This document shows, in pieces, positions 1 through 10,477 of a stretch of DNA of 34,669 nt (position 1 is its first letter; each line of letters starts with the position of its first letter). Origin of the DNA: Meiothermus sp. (GTDB taxonomy: Bacteria > Deinococcota > Deinococci > Deinococcales > Thermaceae); the NCBI RefSeq assembly GCF_025060375.1, contig NZ_JANXCG010000064.1, positions 1 through 34,669 of the forward strand. Reading direction: 5' to 3'. A program made the position numbers and the translations under genes. The notes beneath the pieces are model-generated. The model was not told where the DNA came from and made no database searches. It saw only the letters and a program-made list of their open reading frames with translations.

Positions 1-1710
1 GGCCCGCAGGACTATGCCTTCACCCTCTCCAAAACCAGCCTGACCATCGCCTCGGGCGGTTCCGACAGCGCCACCCTCACCTACAGCAAGCCCACCCTGA
101 GCGTTAGCGTGGTGGGCCTGCCCTCCGGTGCCAGCGCCAACACCGTCATCACCTTCAGCGGTCCGGGTACTGTGGCGCCCGTAACCCTCACGGGCACCAA
201 CCGCACGGCCAGCGACGTGGTGGTGCCGCGCTTTGGCAGCTACGGCATAAGCGCCACAGCTTTGGTGGACGGCACCTTTGTGGATGGCTTCTACTTCACT
301 ACCACGTCGGCCACCGCAGCTCCCTCTGCTGCGGCGCCCAACGCCAGCGCGAGCGTGAGCCTCACCGCCCGGGGCGGAACCGGCCGGGTGTATGTGGCCG
401 GCAACGGGGTGCTGGGCGGGTCAGGCTTCGACGCCTCCTTCTCGCTGGCCGATGGGGCGACTACCCTCACGTCCTTCACCCCGCAAACTAACACCACCCT
501 CACATCCAGCGATATCTTCAAGGTAGCCTTCGATGCCGAGGGCAACGCCTACCTGGTCTACCAGAGCAACGGTGCGCGTAGCGCCAAGATTGTGCGGGTA
601 ACGGAGGCCAATCTGCGCTCGGGCCTGCTCTCCGAGACCGCCCCGGGCAACAAGGTCATCACCGGCGACGCTTTCTACATTCCTGCAAGCCAGGGCGGCA
701 ACGAGGAGGTCGAGCCGGCGGACGTGGCCTTCGACGCCCAGGGCAACCTGTGGATTGCCAACGACAACGGCAGCGCCATCGCCTGCATCTCGCGCGCGAG
801 GCTGACGGGCCCGGGGAATACCATAGACACCCCCGACCAGCTCTTCGGAGGTACAGGGGCGCCAGCGGGCGTGTACCAGTTCGTGCGCGGGCTGGCCTTC
901 GACCGCAGCGGCAACCTCTGGTTCACCTCCAACGACTACGTGGCCGCTGACCCAGTCCGCCGCTCCCGCCTCAACCGCCTGCCGGCTAGCCTGCTTACCT
1001 GCAGTGGCGGCCGCAGCACTCCCACCCCCGACATCCAGCTCGACATCAGCAACGCTGGCGGGCCTGGCGCACCCATCATCAAACCGGCCGGACTGGCCCT
1101 CTCGCCGGACGGCAACTCCCTCTGGGTGGCCGACTACGGCGGCAGCTCGGAGAAGTATCGTTGCGCGCCGCCTTCTGGTCCAGGCGACTCCCGCCCTGCC
1201 TGCCCTGGTAACCCTGGCCTGGTCATTGCAAACACCGTGCCTGTGGACGCCAACGAGGAGACCGAGAGCCTCATCCGCATCGATATCAGCACCCTGGGTC
1301 CCACCGCTGGACTGGTACCAGCCACCATCGCCGACCGCATCACGGTGCCTGCCGGCAGCGGTACCAACCGGGGTCTGCAGCAGCCCTTCCACATTGCCTT
1401 TGACAAGCAGGGGCGGCTTTGGGTGGCGACCAACAACAACGTGATTGTGACCAGCGGCGACACCACCAGCCCCTGCGGCTTCACCTTGGGTGCTGGGGAG
1501 GCGGCTGTATGCCTGCCGCCAACCACCCTTACAGACCGTCAGGGCAAGCTCTACGTGTTGCCTCTTAGCGGTGTGCCTAGCGGTAGCCTGCCGCGCGACG
1601 TTACTCCAGCACAGGTTATCCCCTCGGGCACTGCGGGCCTGGGCTTCACCGGGGTAGCCTTCAACGTGCCCCCCCTGAACGCCCCCATGTACGTGCGGCC
1701 CGGGCAGTAG
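1..1710 (+). CDS. Secreted beta-propeller protein, paralog 1 of 3 (5' end outside window)
   Basis: The reading frame is open from base 1, so the N-terminus is missing; 569 residues are visible and the stop is TAG. The first ~130 visible residues are Ser/Thr/Asn-rich beta-sandwich sequence, the tail of a repeat array. From about residue 125 a six-bladed propeller can be read as recurring motifs of the type AFD-x2-G-N-L-W: FKVAFDAEGNAYL, ADVAFDAQGNLWI, RGLAFDRSGNLWF, a GLALSPDGNSLWV blade, FHIAFDKQGRLWV and a TDRQGKLYV blade. Such NHL/SMP-30/Vgb-like folds act as secreted binding proteins or lactonases; no catalytic residues can be assigned and the function is unknown. It is homologous to the next two genes throughout the propeller. 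Codon choice (Gly GGC rather than GGG) and Thr/Asn richness differ from the other two copies. A strong terminator follows, so it is a separate transcription unit. Confidence 0.85.
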   Translation, partial: GPQDYAFTLSKTSLTIASGGSDSATLTYSKPTLSVSVVGLPSGASANTVITFSGPGTVAPVTLTGTNRTASDVVVPRFGSYGISATALVDGTFVDGFYFTTTSATAAPSAAAPNASASVSLTARGGTGRVYVAGNGVLGGSGFDASFSLADGATTLTSFTPQTNTTLTSSDIFKVAFDAEGNAYLVYQSNGARSAKIVRVTEANLRSGLLSETAPGNKVITGDAFYIPASQGGNEEVEPADVAFDAQGNLWIANDNGSAIACISRARLTGPGNTIDTPDQLFGGTGAPAGVYQFVRGLAFDRSGNLWFTSNDYVAADPVRRSRLNRLPASLLTCSGGRSTPTPDIQLDISNAGGPGAPIIKPAGLALSPDGNSLWVADYGGSSEKYRCAPPSGPGDSRPACPGNPGLVIANTVPVDANEETESLIRIDISTLGPTAGLVPATIADRITVPAGSGTNRGLQQPFHIAFDKQGRLWVATNNNVIVTSGDTTSPCGFTLGAGEAAVCLPPTTLTDRQGKLYVLPLSGVPSGSLPRDVTPAQVIPSGTAGLGFTGVAFNVPPLNAPMYVRPGQ

Positions 1711-1725
1711 GCCCCCCCGCGCCAA

Positions 1726-1750
1726 CCCTCCGCCTAAGGCGGGGGGTTTT
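1726..1750 (+). terminator. Intrinsic terminator after propeller paralog 1
   Basis: A 9-bp stem (1726-1734 with 1738-1746, one G-T pair) closes a three-base TAA loop and is followed directly by TTTT at 1747-1750. It lies 16 bp after the stop codon and separates paralog 1 from paralogs 2 and 3. Confidence 0.88.
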
Positions 1751-1877
1751 CGTTATGGAAATACGTTACGGAGGCTTGAGCCAGCGCAAGCTCCTGCTGG
1801 TTCAGGTCACAGGCAGGCTCCCAGGCGGCACTGGGGCAGGGCTCTGGCCCGTAACGCTGGGTTTACAGGGCCTTTCC

Positions 1878-1883
1878 TAGACT
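1878..1883 (+). promoter_or_regulatory. -10 element TAGACT, leaderless type
   Basis: TAGACT fits the TAnnnT -10 pattern and ends 6 nt before the GTG at 1890, so transcription would start at or near the start codon. No convincing -35 hexamer lies 16-18 nt upstream. The 140 bp between the terminator and this gene also hold an inverted repeat (GCCAGC near 1782 with GCTGG near 1796) of unknown role. Confidence 0.45.
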
Positions 1884-1889
1884 GCCCGC

Positions 1890-4379
1890 GTGCGTCGGGT
1901 GGTTTTGGCTTCGCTCCTTGGGGCCTGGATGGGCTGGCTCCTGGCCTCCTGCGCTGCTCCGCCCCGGGAGGGGGCGCTGGAACTGGAGATCAGGGCCCCT
2001 GCGGGGCTCCGGCCCAGGGTGGTGGTGCGGGGGCCAGGGCTGGAGCGGCGGGTGGAGGAGAGCGGAAGGGTGCGGCTGGGCGGGCTGGCCCCGGGCGACT
2101 ACAGCGTGAGCGCCGAGGCTGTGGATGGGGAGGATGGCCACCTCTACCGCGCGGCCCTCAGCCTGGAGGGCGCGGCGGTGGCCTCTGGCAGCGTGCGCAG
2201 TTCCCTCTCGGCCGGGGAGACCCGGCGGGTGGGGGTGGAGTACCGCGTGGCCACCGGACGGCTGCGGCTGGAGGTGGCGGTCAGTCCAGCCCTGGCGGGC
2301 TTTGTCCCCCAGGTGGAGGTGCGGGGCCCCGGCGGGTACGCCGAGCGGGTGGGCGGGGGGGTGCTCCGGCTCGAGCCCGGCCTCTACACCCTCACCCCCA
2401 GCCTGCCTCCCCAGGGCTACACCCTCTCCCTTTCGTCCTCCCAGGTGGAGGTGCGGGCCGGCCAGGAGGTGGAGGCCCGGGTGGCCTACGCCCGGGGGTT
2501 CGGGACCCTTTGGGTGGAGGTCGCCCCGCCCGGCGGGGTGGAGGGGTTCGCCGCGGGGGCAGAGCTGTACGGACCAGACGGCGGCCTCTTGAGGCGGCTC
2601 GACGCCAGCGAACGCCTCCGGCTGCCCGCGGGGGTCTACACCCTGGTGGCCCGGCCCGTGGCGGCGGGGGGGGTGGTCTGGGCCCCCATGGCCGAGCGGC
2701 AGAGCGCGGTGGTGCCGGCGGACGGGGAGGCCCGGCTCTCCCTCGGCTACCAGGCCACCCAGGCGGCCCTAGGGGTCAGCGTTGTGGGGGTGGGGGCAGG
2801 GGATGAGGTGCGGGTTCGGCTCGAGCCGGGCGCCCTGCTCCAGAGCCGGGTGGGCCCTGGCCCGCTGCGCTTTGAGGGGCTGGCCTTCGGCGAATATACC
2901 TTGAGGGCCCAGGCGGTGCGGCCGGGGGTCTGGGCGGAGCGCTACTGGGAAGGGGAGGCCAGGGTGCAGGCCAGCCCCGCTAGCCCTCTGCCCAGCTTGG
3001 ACCTCTCAGGCTGGACCGAACGGGCGGGTAGCGGGCGCATCTGGGTAGCGGGCAACGGCAGCTTCAGCAACGGCGGGCGGGGTGGAACCAGCACCGGGGA
3101 GCTGAACGCGGTCTACTACCTGGAGGACGGGGCTGCGGGCTTCTCCACCTTTATCGCCCCTACCCCCTTGCAGGGGCCCTTCCGCATCGCCTTTGACCGG
3201 GAGGGCAGCCTCTACGTCCTCCACCAGTATGTGGCGGGCAGCCCGGCCCGCATCGTGCGGGTGAGCCAGGCCAACCTGCGGGCTGGCCGGATTTCCGAGG
3301 GCGAACCGGGCAACACCGTGATTGAGGGGGAGGTGTGGGGCTGGCCGGCGGGCGTGGCTCCAGGGCCCCACATGGAGGTTTGGGGCAACGAACCGGCCGA
3401 TATGGCCTTCGATGCCCGGGGCAACCTCTGGGTGGTGAACGACGTGCTGGGGCTTATCGCCTGTGTGCGGGCCAGCGACCTGAGGTCTGGGGCAGCCCGG
3501 ATTCGCGAGGCGGGGGCGCGCATCTGGGGTCCGGGCACCGGCCTCTACCGCTACGTCCTCTCCACCCCAGGGCAGAACGGCGACAACCGCCCCTTCCTCA
3601 TCCCCCACGCCCTGGCCTTCGACCTGGAGGGGAACCTCTGGTTCACCTCGGGGGGCTACCAGGGGCCGCGGCCGGGCGAGGGGAGTCCGGTCAAGCGGGC
3701 CTTTCTGAACCGGCTCCACGCCGCCCGCCTCAGCTATGCGGCAAACGGCGACTGCAACGGGGGGGATGTGGGCCTGGGCGAGGCGGAGCTGGCCCAGTGG
3801 GTGGACGTTCGGCTGGACGTGAGCCTGGCCGAGAGCGATGCCGGCCCTGTGGCCAAGCCGGTGGCCCTGGCCCTGGAGCCGGGCGGAGGGGCCTTGTGGG
3901 TGGGCGATTTCGGGGGGAACGCAGGGGGCAGCGGCGACCTATACCGCGATGCCAACGCCGCCCCCGAGACCCTGCTGCGCGTTCCCCTGGCGGGGGAGAA
4001 CCTGCGCCCGGGGGCCGCCTGGCGGCCGGCCTGGGTCAGCCACCGCCTGACCGTGGGGGTGGGCAGCGGCCTGGACAGGGGGCTGCAGCAGGTCTTCGGC
4101 CTGGCCTTTGACCGGGCGGGGTACCTTTGGGTGGCCAGCAACAACAACGTGGAGGTGCTCCCCAGCGACACCGGGGAGGCCGCCCTGGCCCGCACCGACC
4201 GGCGGGGCCGGCTCTACCGGCTGGATGTGCGGGGGTATAGGATGAGCGCAGTCTACACCCAGACCCTGGACCTGCGCGGGGCGGCCCAGGTGTTCAGCGT
4301 GCCCACCGAGGGGGTGGGTCTGGTGGGGGTGGCGGTGAACCTCCCCAATCCTGAAGCCCTGCCCTTCGTGCGGCCCTAG
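1890..4379 (+). CDS. Propeller lipoprotein, paralog 2 of 3
   Basis: 829 residues. The N-terminus has two arginines, a hydrophobic stretch and the lipobox LLASC, so it should be exported, lipid-modified and anchored in the envelope. Residues ~27-375 hold four divergent repeats of roughly 85-95 residues, each with a GP-G element, an L-x-PG-x-YTL turn and a closing V-x-AG ... V-x-Y strand, like carboxypeptidase-regulatory or PEGA-type beta-sandwiches. Residues ~385-829 form a six-bladed NHL/SMP-30-like propeller (FRIAFDREGSLYV, ADMAFDARGNLWV, HALAFDLEGNLWF, LALEPGGGALWV, FGLAFDRAGYLWV, TDRRGRLYR). No enzyme signature is visible. GTG is chosen as start because it immediately precedes the signal peptide and follows a TAGACT -10. 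The third paralog is co-transcribed. Surface glycan or protein binding is possible but not shown. Confidence 0.85.
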   Translation: MRRVVLASLLGAWMGWLLASCAAPPREGALELEIRAPAGLRPRVVVRGPGLERRVEESGRVRLGGLAPGDYSVSAEAVDGEDGHLYRAALSLEGAAVASGSVRSSLSAGETRRVGVEYRVATGRLRLEVAVSPALAGFVPQVEVRGPGGYAERVGGGVLRLEPGLYTLTPSLPPQGYTLSLSSSQVEVRAGQEVEARVAYARGFGTLWVEVAPPGGVEGFAAGAELYGPDGGLLRRLDASERLRLPAGVYTLVARPVAAGGVVWAPMAERQSAVVPADGEARLSLGYQATQAALGVSVVGVGAGDEVRVRLEPGALLQSRVGPGPLRFEGLAFGEYTLRAQAVRPGVWAERYWEGEARVQASPASPLPSLDLSGWTERAGSGRIWVAGNGSFSNGGRGGTSTGELNAVYYLEDGAAGFSTFIAPTPLQGPFRIAFDREGSLYVLHQYVAGSPARIVRVSQANLRAGRISEGEPGNTVIEGEVWGWPAGVAPGPHMEVWGNEPADMAFDARGNLWVVNDVLGLIACVRASDLRSGAARIREAGARIWGPGTGLYRYVLSTPGQNGDNRPFLIPHALAFDLEGNLWFTSGGYQGPRPGEGSPVKRAFLNRLHAARLSYAANGDCNGGDVGLGEAELAQWVDVRLDVSLAESDAGPVAKPVALALEPGGGALWVGDFGGNAGGSGDLYRDANAAPETLLRVPLAGENLRPGAAWRPAWVSHRLTVGVGSGLDRGLQQVFGLAFDRAGYLWVASNNNVEVLPSDTGEAALARTDRRGRLYRLDVRGYRMSAVYTQTLDLRGAAQVFSVPTEGVGLVGVAVNLPNPEALPFVRP

Positions 4380-4385
4380 GAGGTG
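4378..4385 (+). promoter_or_regulatory. Shine-Dalgarno sequence overlapping a stop codon
   Basis: AGGAGGTG begins inside the TAG stop of paralog 2 and lies 8 nt (from the GGAGG core) before ATG 4392. This decides the start of paralog 3 (ATG 4392 rather than GTG 4383) and indicates translational coupling. Confidence 0.85.
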
Positions 4386-4391
4386 GGAACC

Positions 4392-6854
4392 ATGTGGTGG
4401 ATGCGGATGGGGCTCTTGCTGGGGGTGTTCCTGCTGGTGGCCTGTGCCCCCCGGCCGGGCGGGGCTACCCTGGTGGTGCGGCTCGAGGCGCCGGTCCCCC
4501 TCACCCCGCGCCTAGAGGTGAAGGGGCCTGGCTTTGAGCGGGTGGTGGAGCGGCTGGGCGAGACCCTCCTGGAGGGGCTGGCCCCGGGCCTCTACACCCT
4601 GACGCTGCTGCCGGTGGAGGGACCCGACGGCTACCGCTACGGCGGGGAGGGCGCGCGGGTTGCCCTCGAGGCAGGGGCCAGGGAGAGCGTCGCCCTGGCC
4701 TACCAGCCAATCACCGGCCGGCTGGTGCTGAGCCTTAGCCTGAGCCCGCCGGTGGAGGGCTTTGTCCCCAGGGCCGAGGTGAGAAGGGGGGAGGAAGTGG
4801 TGGCCCGGGTGGAGGGTCTCCGCGAGCACAGCCTCAGCCTGGAGCCAGGGGTCTACACCGTGTGGGCCGGGCCGCCCCCACGGAACTACCGGGTGAGCCG
4901 GGAGAGCCAGCCGGTGGTGGTGCAGGCAGGGCAGCTGGTGGCGCTGCAGGTGGCCTACGGTCTGGGCTTCGGCACCATAGAGGTAAGGGTAGCGGCCCCT
5001 GCGGGGCTCCAGCCCAGGGTGCGGCTGGTGGGGCCGGCGGGCCCCATCGGGCTGGAGGGTTCTGCTACCCTGGAGCGCCAGGTGGTGGGGGAGTACCGGG
5101 TGGAGGCCGAGGGGGTGCGCTGGGAGGGGGTGGCCTACCAGGCCCTTGTGGTGGTGAATCCGGCGGGGCGCAACCCCTTCTCCCTGGAGGATGGGGCCAC
5201 CCAGCGGGTGGAGGTGCGTTACCAGCCCTCCGAGTCGGCGGTGGACCTTTCGCTCTCGGGGCTCCAGCGGGGCGACCAGGTGCGGCTTGTCCTGCGGCAG
5301 GGCTCGGCGGTGGGGCAGGTGGTGGCGGAGCGTGCGGTAGACCCTGGGGGTACCCAGGTGCGCTTTGAGGGGCTGCCCTTTGGTACCTATCACCTGAGCG
5401 CTAGCGGGGTCCGTCGGCGGGTTTACCTGGACGCCGAACTGGCCGCCGACCCCCTCACCCTGACCACCAGCGCAGAGCGCCCCAGGGCCACCGCCAGCCT
5501 CTCCTTCCGGGTTCGCCCCGGGAGCGGGCAGGCCTGGGTGGGGGGCAACGGGGCCCGCGACAACAGCGGCTGGACGGCCAATGGGGTGGCGGTGCCGGGT
5601 ACCCGCCGAGGGGACGATGGGGCCTTCGCCGGGGACGAGATGGGGCTGGCACCCCTTTCCGACCTGCCCCAGGCTGGGCTCTATCGCCTGCGCCGGGACA
5701 GTCAGGGCAACCTCTATGCGGTCTACCAGTTTGTGGTGGGGCAGAGCCAGAACCGCATCCTGCGGTTTAGCCGGGAGCGGCTCGAGGCCGGCCAGCTTGC
5801 GGAGGGCTTTGCCCTGCGCCTTGTGGGGGCGGCCCCGGGGGAGCGGGTGGTGGGCGGGGCCACCCTCAACAACCCCACCGACCTGGCCTTCGATGCCGAG
5901 GGGCACCTCTGGGTGGTCAACCAGGCCAGTGACGCCATCGCCTGCGTTCGGGCCGAGCGCCTCTCGGCCAGCGGGACCCTGAGCCAGCCCAACCAGCTCT
6001 GGGTGGGCGAGCTGCAAAGCCCGCGGGCCTTGGCCTTCGACCGGGAGGGGAACCTCTGGGTGGCGGGGGGCTACTTCCTGCCAGGGCAGCAGCGGGCTTA
6101 CCTGGTACGCCTGCCCCGCCCTTCCTGCCCGGCCTCGCTCTACGGGGGCACGCCGGCTCCCCTCAGCCCGGACGTGCGGCTCGAGCTGAGCCAGCCTACC
6201 CACCCGGCGGGGGCCTTCTACCAGCCCTCGGCGCTGGCCCTGTCCCCGGATGGGGCCAGCCTCTGGGTGGCCGACCTGGGCGGGGGCAGCGACTACTACA
6301 ACTCCAACCCGGACTGCATCGCCAACGGCAGCATAGACCTCAACACCCTGCGGGAGACGGTCATCAAGGTGCCCTTGAGCGGGGTGAACCTCCAGCCTAG
6401 CGGCCTCTACCGCCCGGCCCAGGTGGACAGGCGCCTTACCGCGGGCCCCTACAGCCGCCACCCCGTGCTCCCCGGCCAGGACCCGCCCGACCGCGGCCTC
6501 CAGCAAGCCGCTGACCTGGCCTTCGACAGCCGGGGCAATCTCTGGATTGCTGCGGCCAACAACGCGGAGATTGACCCCAACCATCCCTGCTACGCTACCG
6601 CGGGCTTTGTGAGCGGGACGCTCGAGCAGCGCCAGGCCCAGTGCGCCAACCCCGACACCGCCACGGTGGACTGCCCCGGGCCCCTCTCCCGACTCCTTAC
6701 GGACCGGCGGGGCCGGATTTACGTGGTCGGGGCCGCTGATCTGGCAGGGCAGGCGGGCGGGCTTACGGTTGTGAATCCGCTGGAGGTGCTCCGGGGGCCC
6801 GTGGGCTCCGAGGGGGCGGGCTTCACCGGGCTGGTTCTCCTCGTACCCCGCTGA
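4392..6854 (+). CDS. Propeller lipoprotein, paralog 3 of 3
   Basis: 820 residues with the same architecture as the gene upstream. The signal peptide has a Leu/Val-rich core and the lipobox LLVAC, so it is a predicted lipoprotein. Four beta-sandwich repeats follow (~residues 25-375; the recurrent elements are L-x-PG-x-YT and AG-x2 ... V-x-Y). Then comes a six-bladed propeller (YRLRRDSQGNLYA, TDLAFDAEGHLWV, RALAFDREGNLWV, LALSPDGASLWV, ADLAFDSRGNLWI, LTDRRGRIYV). ATG 4392 is set by the Shine-Dalgarno sequence overlapping the previous stop. The propeller carries Cys residues in loops (for example DCIANGS and HPCYATAG) that could form disulfides in the envelope; this is inference. The molecular function is unknown. 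The 3' end faces the hemolysin III gene tail to tail across 12 bp with no visible terminator. Confidence 0.87.
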   Translation: MWWMRMGLLLGVFLLVACAPRPGGATLVVRLEAPVPLTPRLEVKGPGFERVVERLGETLLEGLAPGLYTLTLLPVEGPDGYRYGGEGARVALEAGARESVALAYQPITGRLVLSLSLSPPVEGFVPRAEVRRGEEVVARVEGLREHSLSLEPGVYTVWAGPPPRNYRVSRESQPVVVQAGQLVALQVAYGLGFGTIEVRVAAPAGLQPRVRLVGPAGPIGLEGSATLERQVVGEYRVEAEGVRWEGVAYQALVVVNPAGRNPFSLEDGATQRVEVRYQPSESAVDLSLSGLQRGDQVRLVLRQGSAVGQVVAERAVDPGGTQVRFEGLPFGTYHLSASGVRRRVYLDAELAADPLTLTTSAERPRATASLSFRVRPGSGQAWVGGNGARDNSGWTANGVAVPGTRRGDDGAFAGDEMGLAPLSDLPQAGLYRLRRDSQGNLYAVYQFVVGQSQNRILRFSRERLEAGQLAEGFALRLVGAAPGERVVGGATLNNPTDLAFDAEGHLWVVNQASDAIACVRAERLSASGTLSQPNQLWVGELQSPRALAFDREGNLWVAGGYFLPGQQRAYLVRLPRPSCPASLYGGTPAPLSPDVRLELSQPTHPAGAFYQPSALALSPDGASLWVADLGGGSDYYNSNPDCIANGSIDLNTLRETVIKVPLSGVNLQPSGLYRPAQVDRRLTAGPYSRHPVLPGQDPPDRGLQQAADLAFDSRGNLWIAAANNAEIDPNHPCYATAGFVSGTLEQRQAQCANPDTATVDCPGPLSRLLTDRRGRIYVVGAADLAGQAGGLTVVNPLEVLRGPVGSEGAGFTGLVLLVPR

Positions 6855-6866
6855 GCGCTGGGGCCC

Positions 6867-7511
6867 CTAGAGGTAGAGGGCCAGCACCGCGAGGTACATC
6901 CCCAAACTGCCCAGGAGGACAAAGAGGTGCCAAAGCCCATGGAAACCCACCCTTTGGGGCAAGGGGTTGGGCCACTTGGCCGCGTACACCGCCGCCCCTA
7001 GGCTGTAGGCCAGCCCACCCCCCAGCAGCCCCCCCAGGGCCAGCGGGCTTAGGAGCAGCTTGGGGAGCAGGAAAATTGAGAGCCAGCCCAGGGCCAGGTA
7101 GCCCGCGGTGTAGAGCCAGCGTGGGGTCTCTAGGCTGATCAGCCGCTGGGCGGCCCCCAGGCCAGCCAGCCCCCAGACCAGCCCCAGCGCCCAGGGCCGC
7201 CAGGTGGCCTCCAGGGCCAGGAGCAGCACCGGCGTGTAGGTTCCGGCAATGAAGAGAAAGATGGCGGCGTGGTCAAGCCTGCGCAGCCAGAGCAGGGTGC
7301 TTTGCGGTACCCGCAGGGCGTGGTAGAGGGTTGAGGCAACGTACATTAGGGTCATGGTCAGGCCGAAGACCAAAGCCCCCACCAGCTTGGTCGGGCTACC
7401 CTGGCTGAGCAGGAGCAGCGCGAGGGAACCCAGGAGGGCTAGCAGGGCGCCCAGGCCGTGGGAGTAGGCGTTGAAGGGCTCCCGGGCTGTGGAGGAAAAG
7501 AGGCTTTTCAT
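6867..7511 (-). CDS. Hemolysin III / PAQR family membrane protein
   Basis: 214 residues, the usual length for bacterial HlyIII (TrhA/YqfA) proteins. About seven hydrophobic segments are visible. The family landmarks are present: an N-terminal E-x2-N-x3-SH (REPFNAYSH), S-x-LYHAL after the second segment, LDHAAIFLFIAGTYTP in the third, and a C-terminal GFHGLWHLFV carrying the two metal-type histidines. Members are integral membrane proteins with putative Zn-dependent hydrolase chemistry related to adiponectin receptors; in bacteria the usual label is hemolysin III and some affect membrane lipid homeostasis. It starts 21 nt after the glnS stop on the same strand, so it is probably co-transcribed with glnS. 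No good Shine-Dalgarno sequence is seen. Confidence 0.9.
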   Translation of the reverse strand: MKSLFSSTAREPFNAYSHGLGALLALLGSLALLLLSQGSPTKLVGALVFGLTMTLMYVASTLYHALRVPQSTLLWLRRLDHAAIFLFIAGTYTPVLLLALEATWRPWALGLVWGLAGLGAAQRLISLETPRWLYTAGYLALGWLSIFLLPKLLLSPLALGGLLGGGLAYSLGAAVYAAKWPNPLPQRVGFHGLWHLFVLLGSLGMYLAVLALYL

Positions 7512-7532
7512 GGGGAGGCCTGAGGGGCTGGT

Positions 7533-9875
<2,343 letters not shown>

Positions 9876-9881
9876 GCCAAC

Positions 9882-9910
9882 AGGCTAAGGATACACCCCT
9901 GGGCCGACAA
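9882..9910 (-). promoter_or_regulatory. glnS promoter, leaderless type
   Basis: On the minus strand TTGTCG (9905-9910) and TAGCCT (9882-9887) are separated by exactly 17 nt, and the -10 ends 6 nt before ATG 9875. The -35 matches TTGACA at four of six positions. No Shine-Dalgarno sequence is present, consistent with a leaderless message. Confidence 0.6.
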
Positions 9911-9922
9911 TTCCCACAGGCC

Positions 9923-10363
9923 TCATTGGCAGGAGGGGCAGACCCCCCGCAGCTCCAAGCGGGCCTCCTCCACAAACCAGCCGGTTCGGTTCTCTACCGC
10001 GGCCTTGATGGGATCGGGGTTGAACTCAGGCAGCTCGCGGGCCAGGATGTCCTGGACCGCTCCGCACTGCACGCAGAGGAGGTGGTGGTGCCGCTCGCTG
10101 TAGCCGTCGTAGCGGGTGTTGCCCTGCTGGTCTTTGAACTCCCAAAGGAGCCCGGCGTTGCGCAGCACCTGCAGGTTTAGATAGACGGTAGAGAGGCCGA
10201 TGTTGTGGCCCCTCCTCTTCAGGCCCTGGTGTAGCTCCTCTGGGGTGGGGTGGGTGTTTTTGCGGTCCAGGTAGGCCAGGATGCGCTCCCGCGGCAGGGT
10301 GTGCCGTAGACCCGCCGCCCTGAGGCGCGACCGATGGCTCTCACGCTCTTTGGCTTTGGCCAT
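9923..10363 (-). CDS. PerR-like Fur-family transcriptional regulator
   Basis: 146 residues from ATG 10363, preceded by a Shine-Dalgarno-like AGGGGG; a GTG at 10390 would add nine residues and is less likely. The N-terminal winged helix includes RHTLPRERILAYL and the recognition region GLSTVYLNLQVL. The regulatory-metal ligands of Bacillus PerR are all present with PerR spacing: His of THPT, Asp of RYD, the pair of His six and eight residues later (ERHHH), and Asp of VQD. PerR carries RYD where Fur carries RFE. The structural zinc site is C-x2-C (CVQC) plus C-terminal CPSC. A peroxide- or metal-sensing repressor is therefore the best call. The divergent AT-rich upstream region suggests autoregulation and possible control of the FtsB-like gene. 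Confidence 0.88.
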   Translation of the reverse strand: MAKAKERESHRSRLRAAGLRHTLPRERILAYLDRKNTHPTPEELHQGLKRRGHNIGLSTVYLNLQVLRNAGLLWEFKDQQGNTRYDGYSERHHHLLCVQCGAVQDILARELPEFNPDPIKAAVENRTGWFVEEARLELRGVCPSCQ

Positions 10364-10477
10364 GGGAACCCCCTGTATAACTTTCACCACTATAAAAGAT
10401 TTTCAGAAGAAGGGTACTGGGGGCTCGAGCCGGCCGTAGAAAACCGCCGGTCCGCTCGGTGCTATACTGAAAGCACT
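10364..10477. promoter_or_regulatory. Divergent intergenic region, AT-rich island, possible PerR operator
   Basis: Between the divergent perR-like and ftsB-like genes, 10376-10406 is unusually AT-rich for this window. It holds TTATAC and TATAGT hexamers on the minus strand and an imperfect CTTT ... AAAG inverted repeat at 10381-10398. This is a plausible promoter/operator for the regulator itself, but it is not a clean match to the PerR box. Confidence 0.35.
10463..10468 (+). promoter_or_regulatory. -10 element TATACT upstream of ftsB-like gene
   Basis: TATACT (five of six matches to TATAAT) ends 9 nt before GTG 10478. No Shine-Dalgarno sequence lies between, so a leaderless or very short 5' leader is expected. 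No clear -35 is seen. Confidence 0.5.

Noticed and set aside
4512-6584. A 690-codon open frame antisense to propeller paralog 3, and similar long antisense frames at 421-1725 and 29350-30705.
   Set aside because: They mirror the GC-rich third-position bias of real genes, have Pro/Gly/His-rich low-complexity translations, and lack start signals or recognisable domains.
10334-10477. N-terminal extension of the FtsB-like ORF back to ATG 10334.
   Set aside because: It would overlap the perR-like coding start and its regulatory region, and it runs through the TATACT promoter; the extra residues look non-protein-like.
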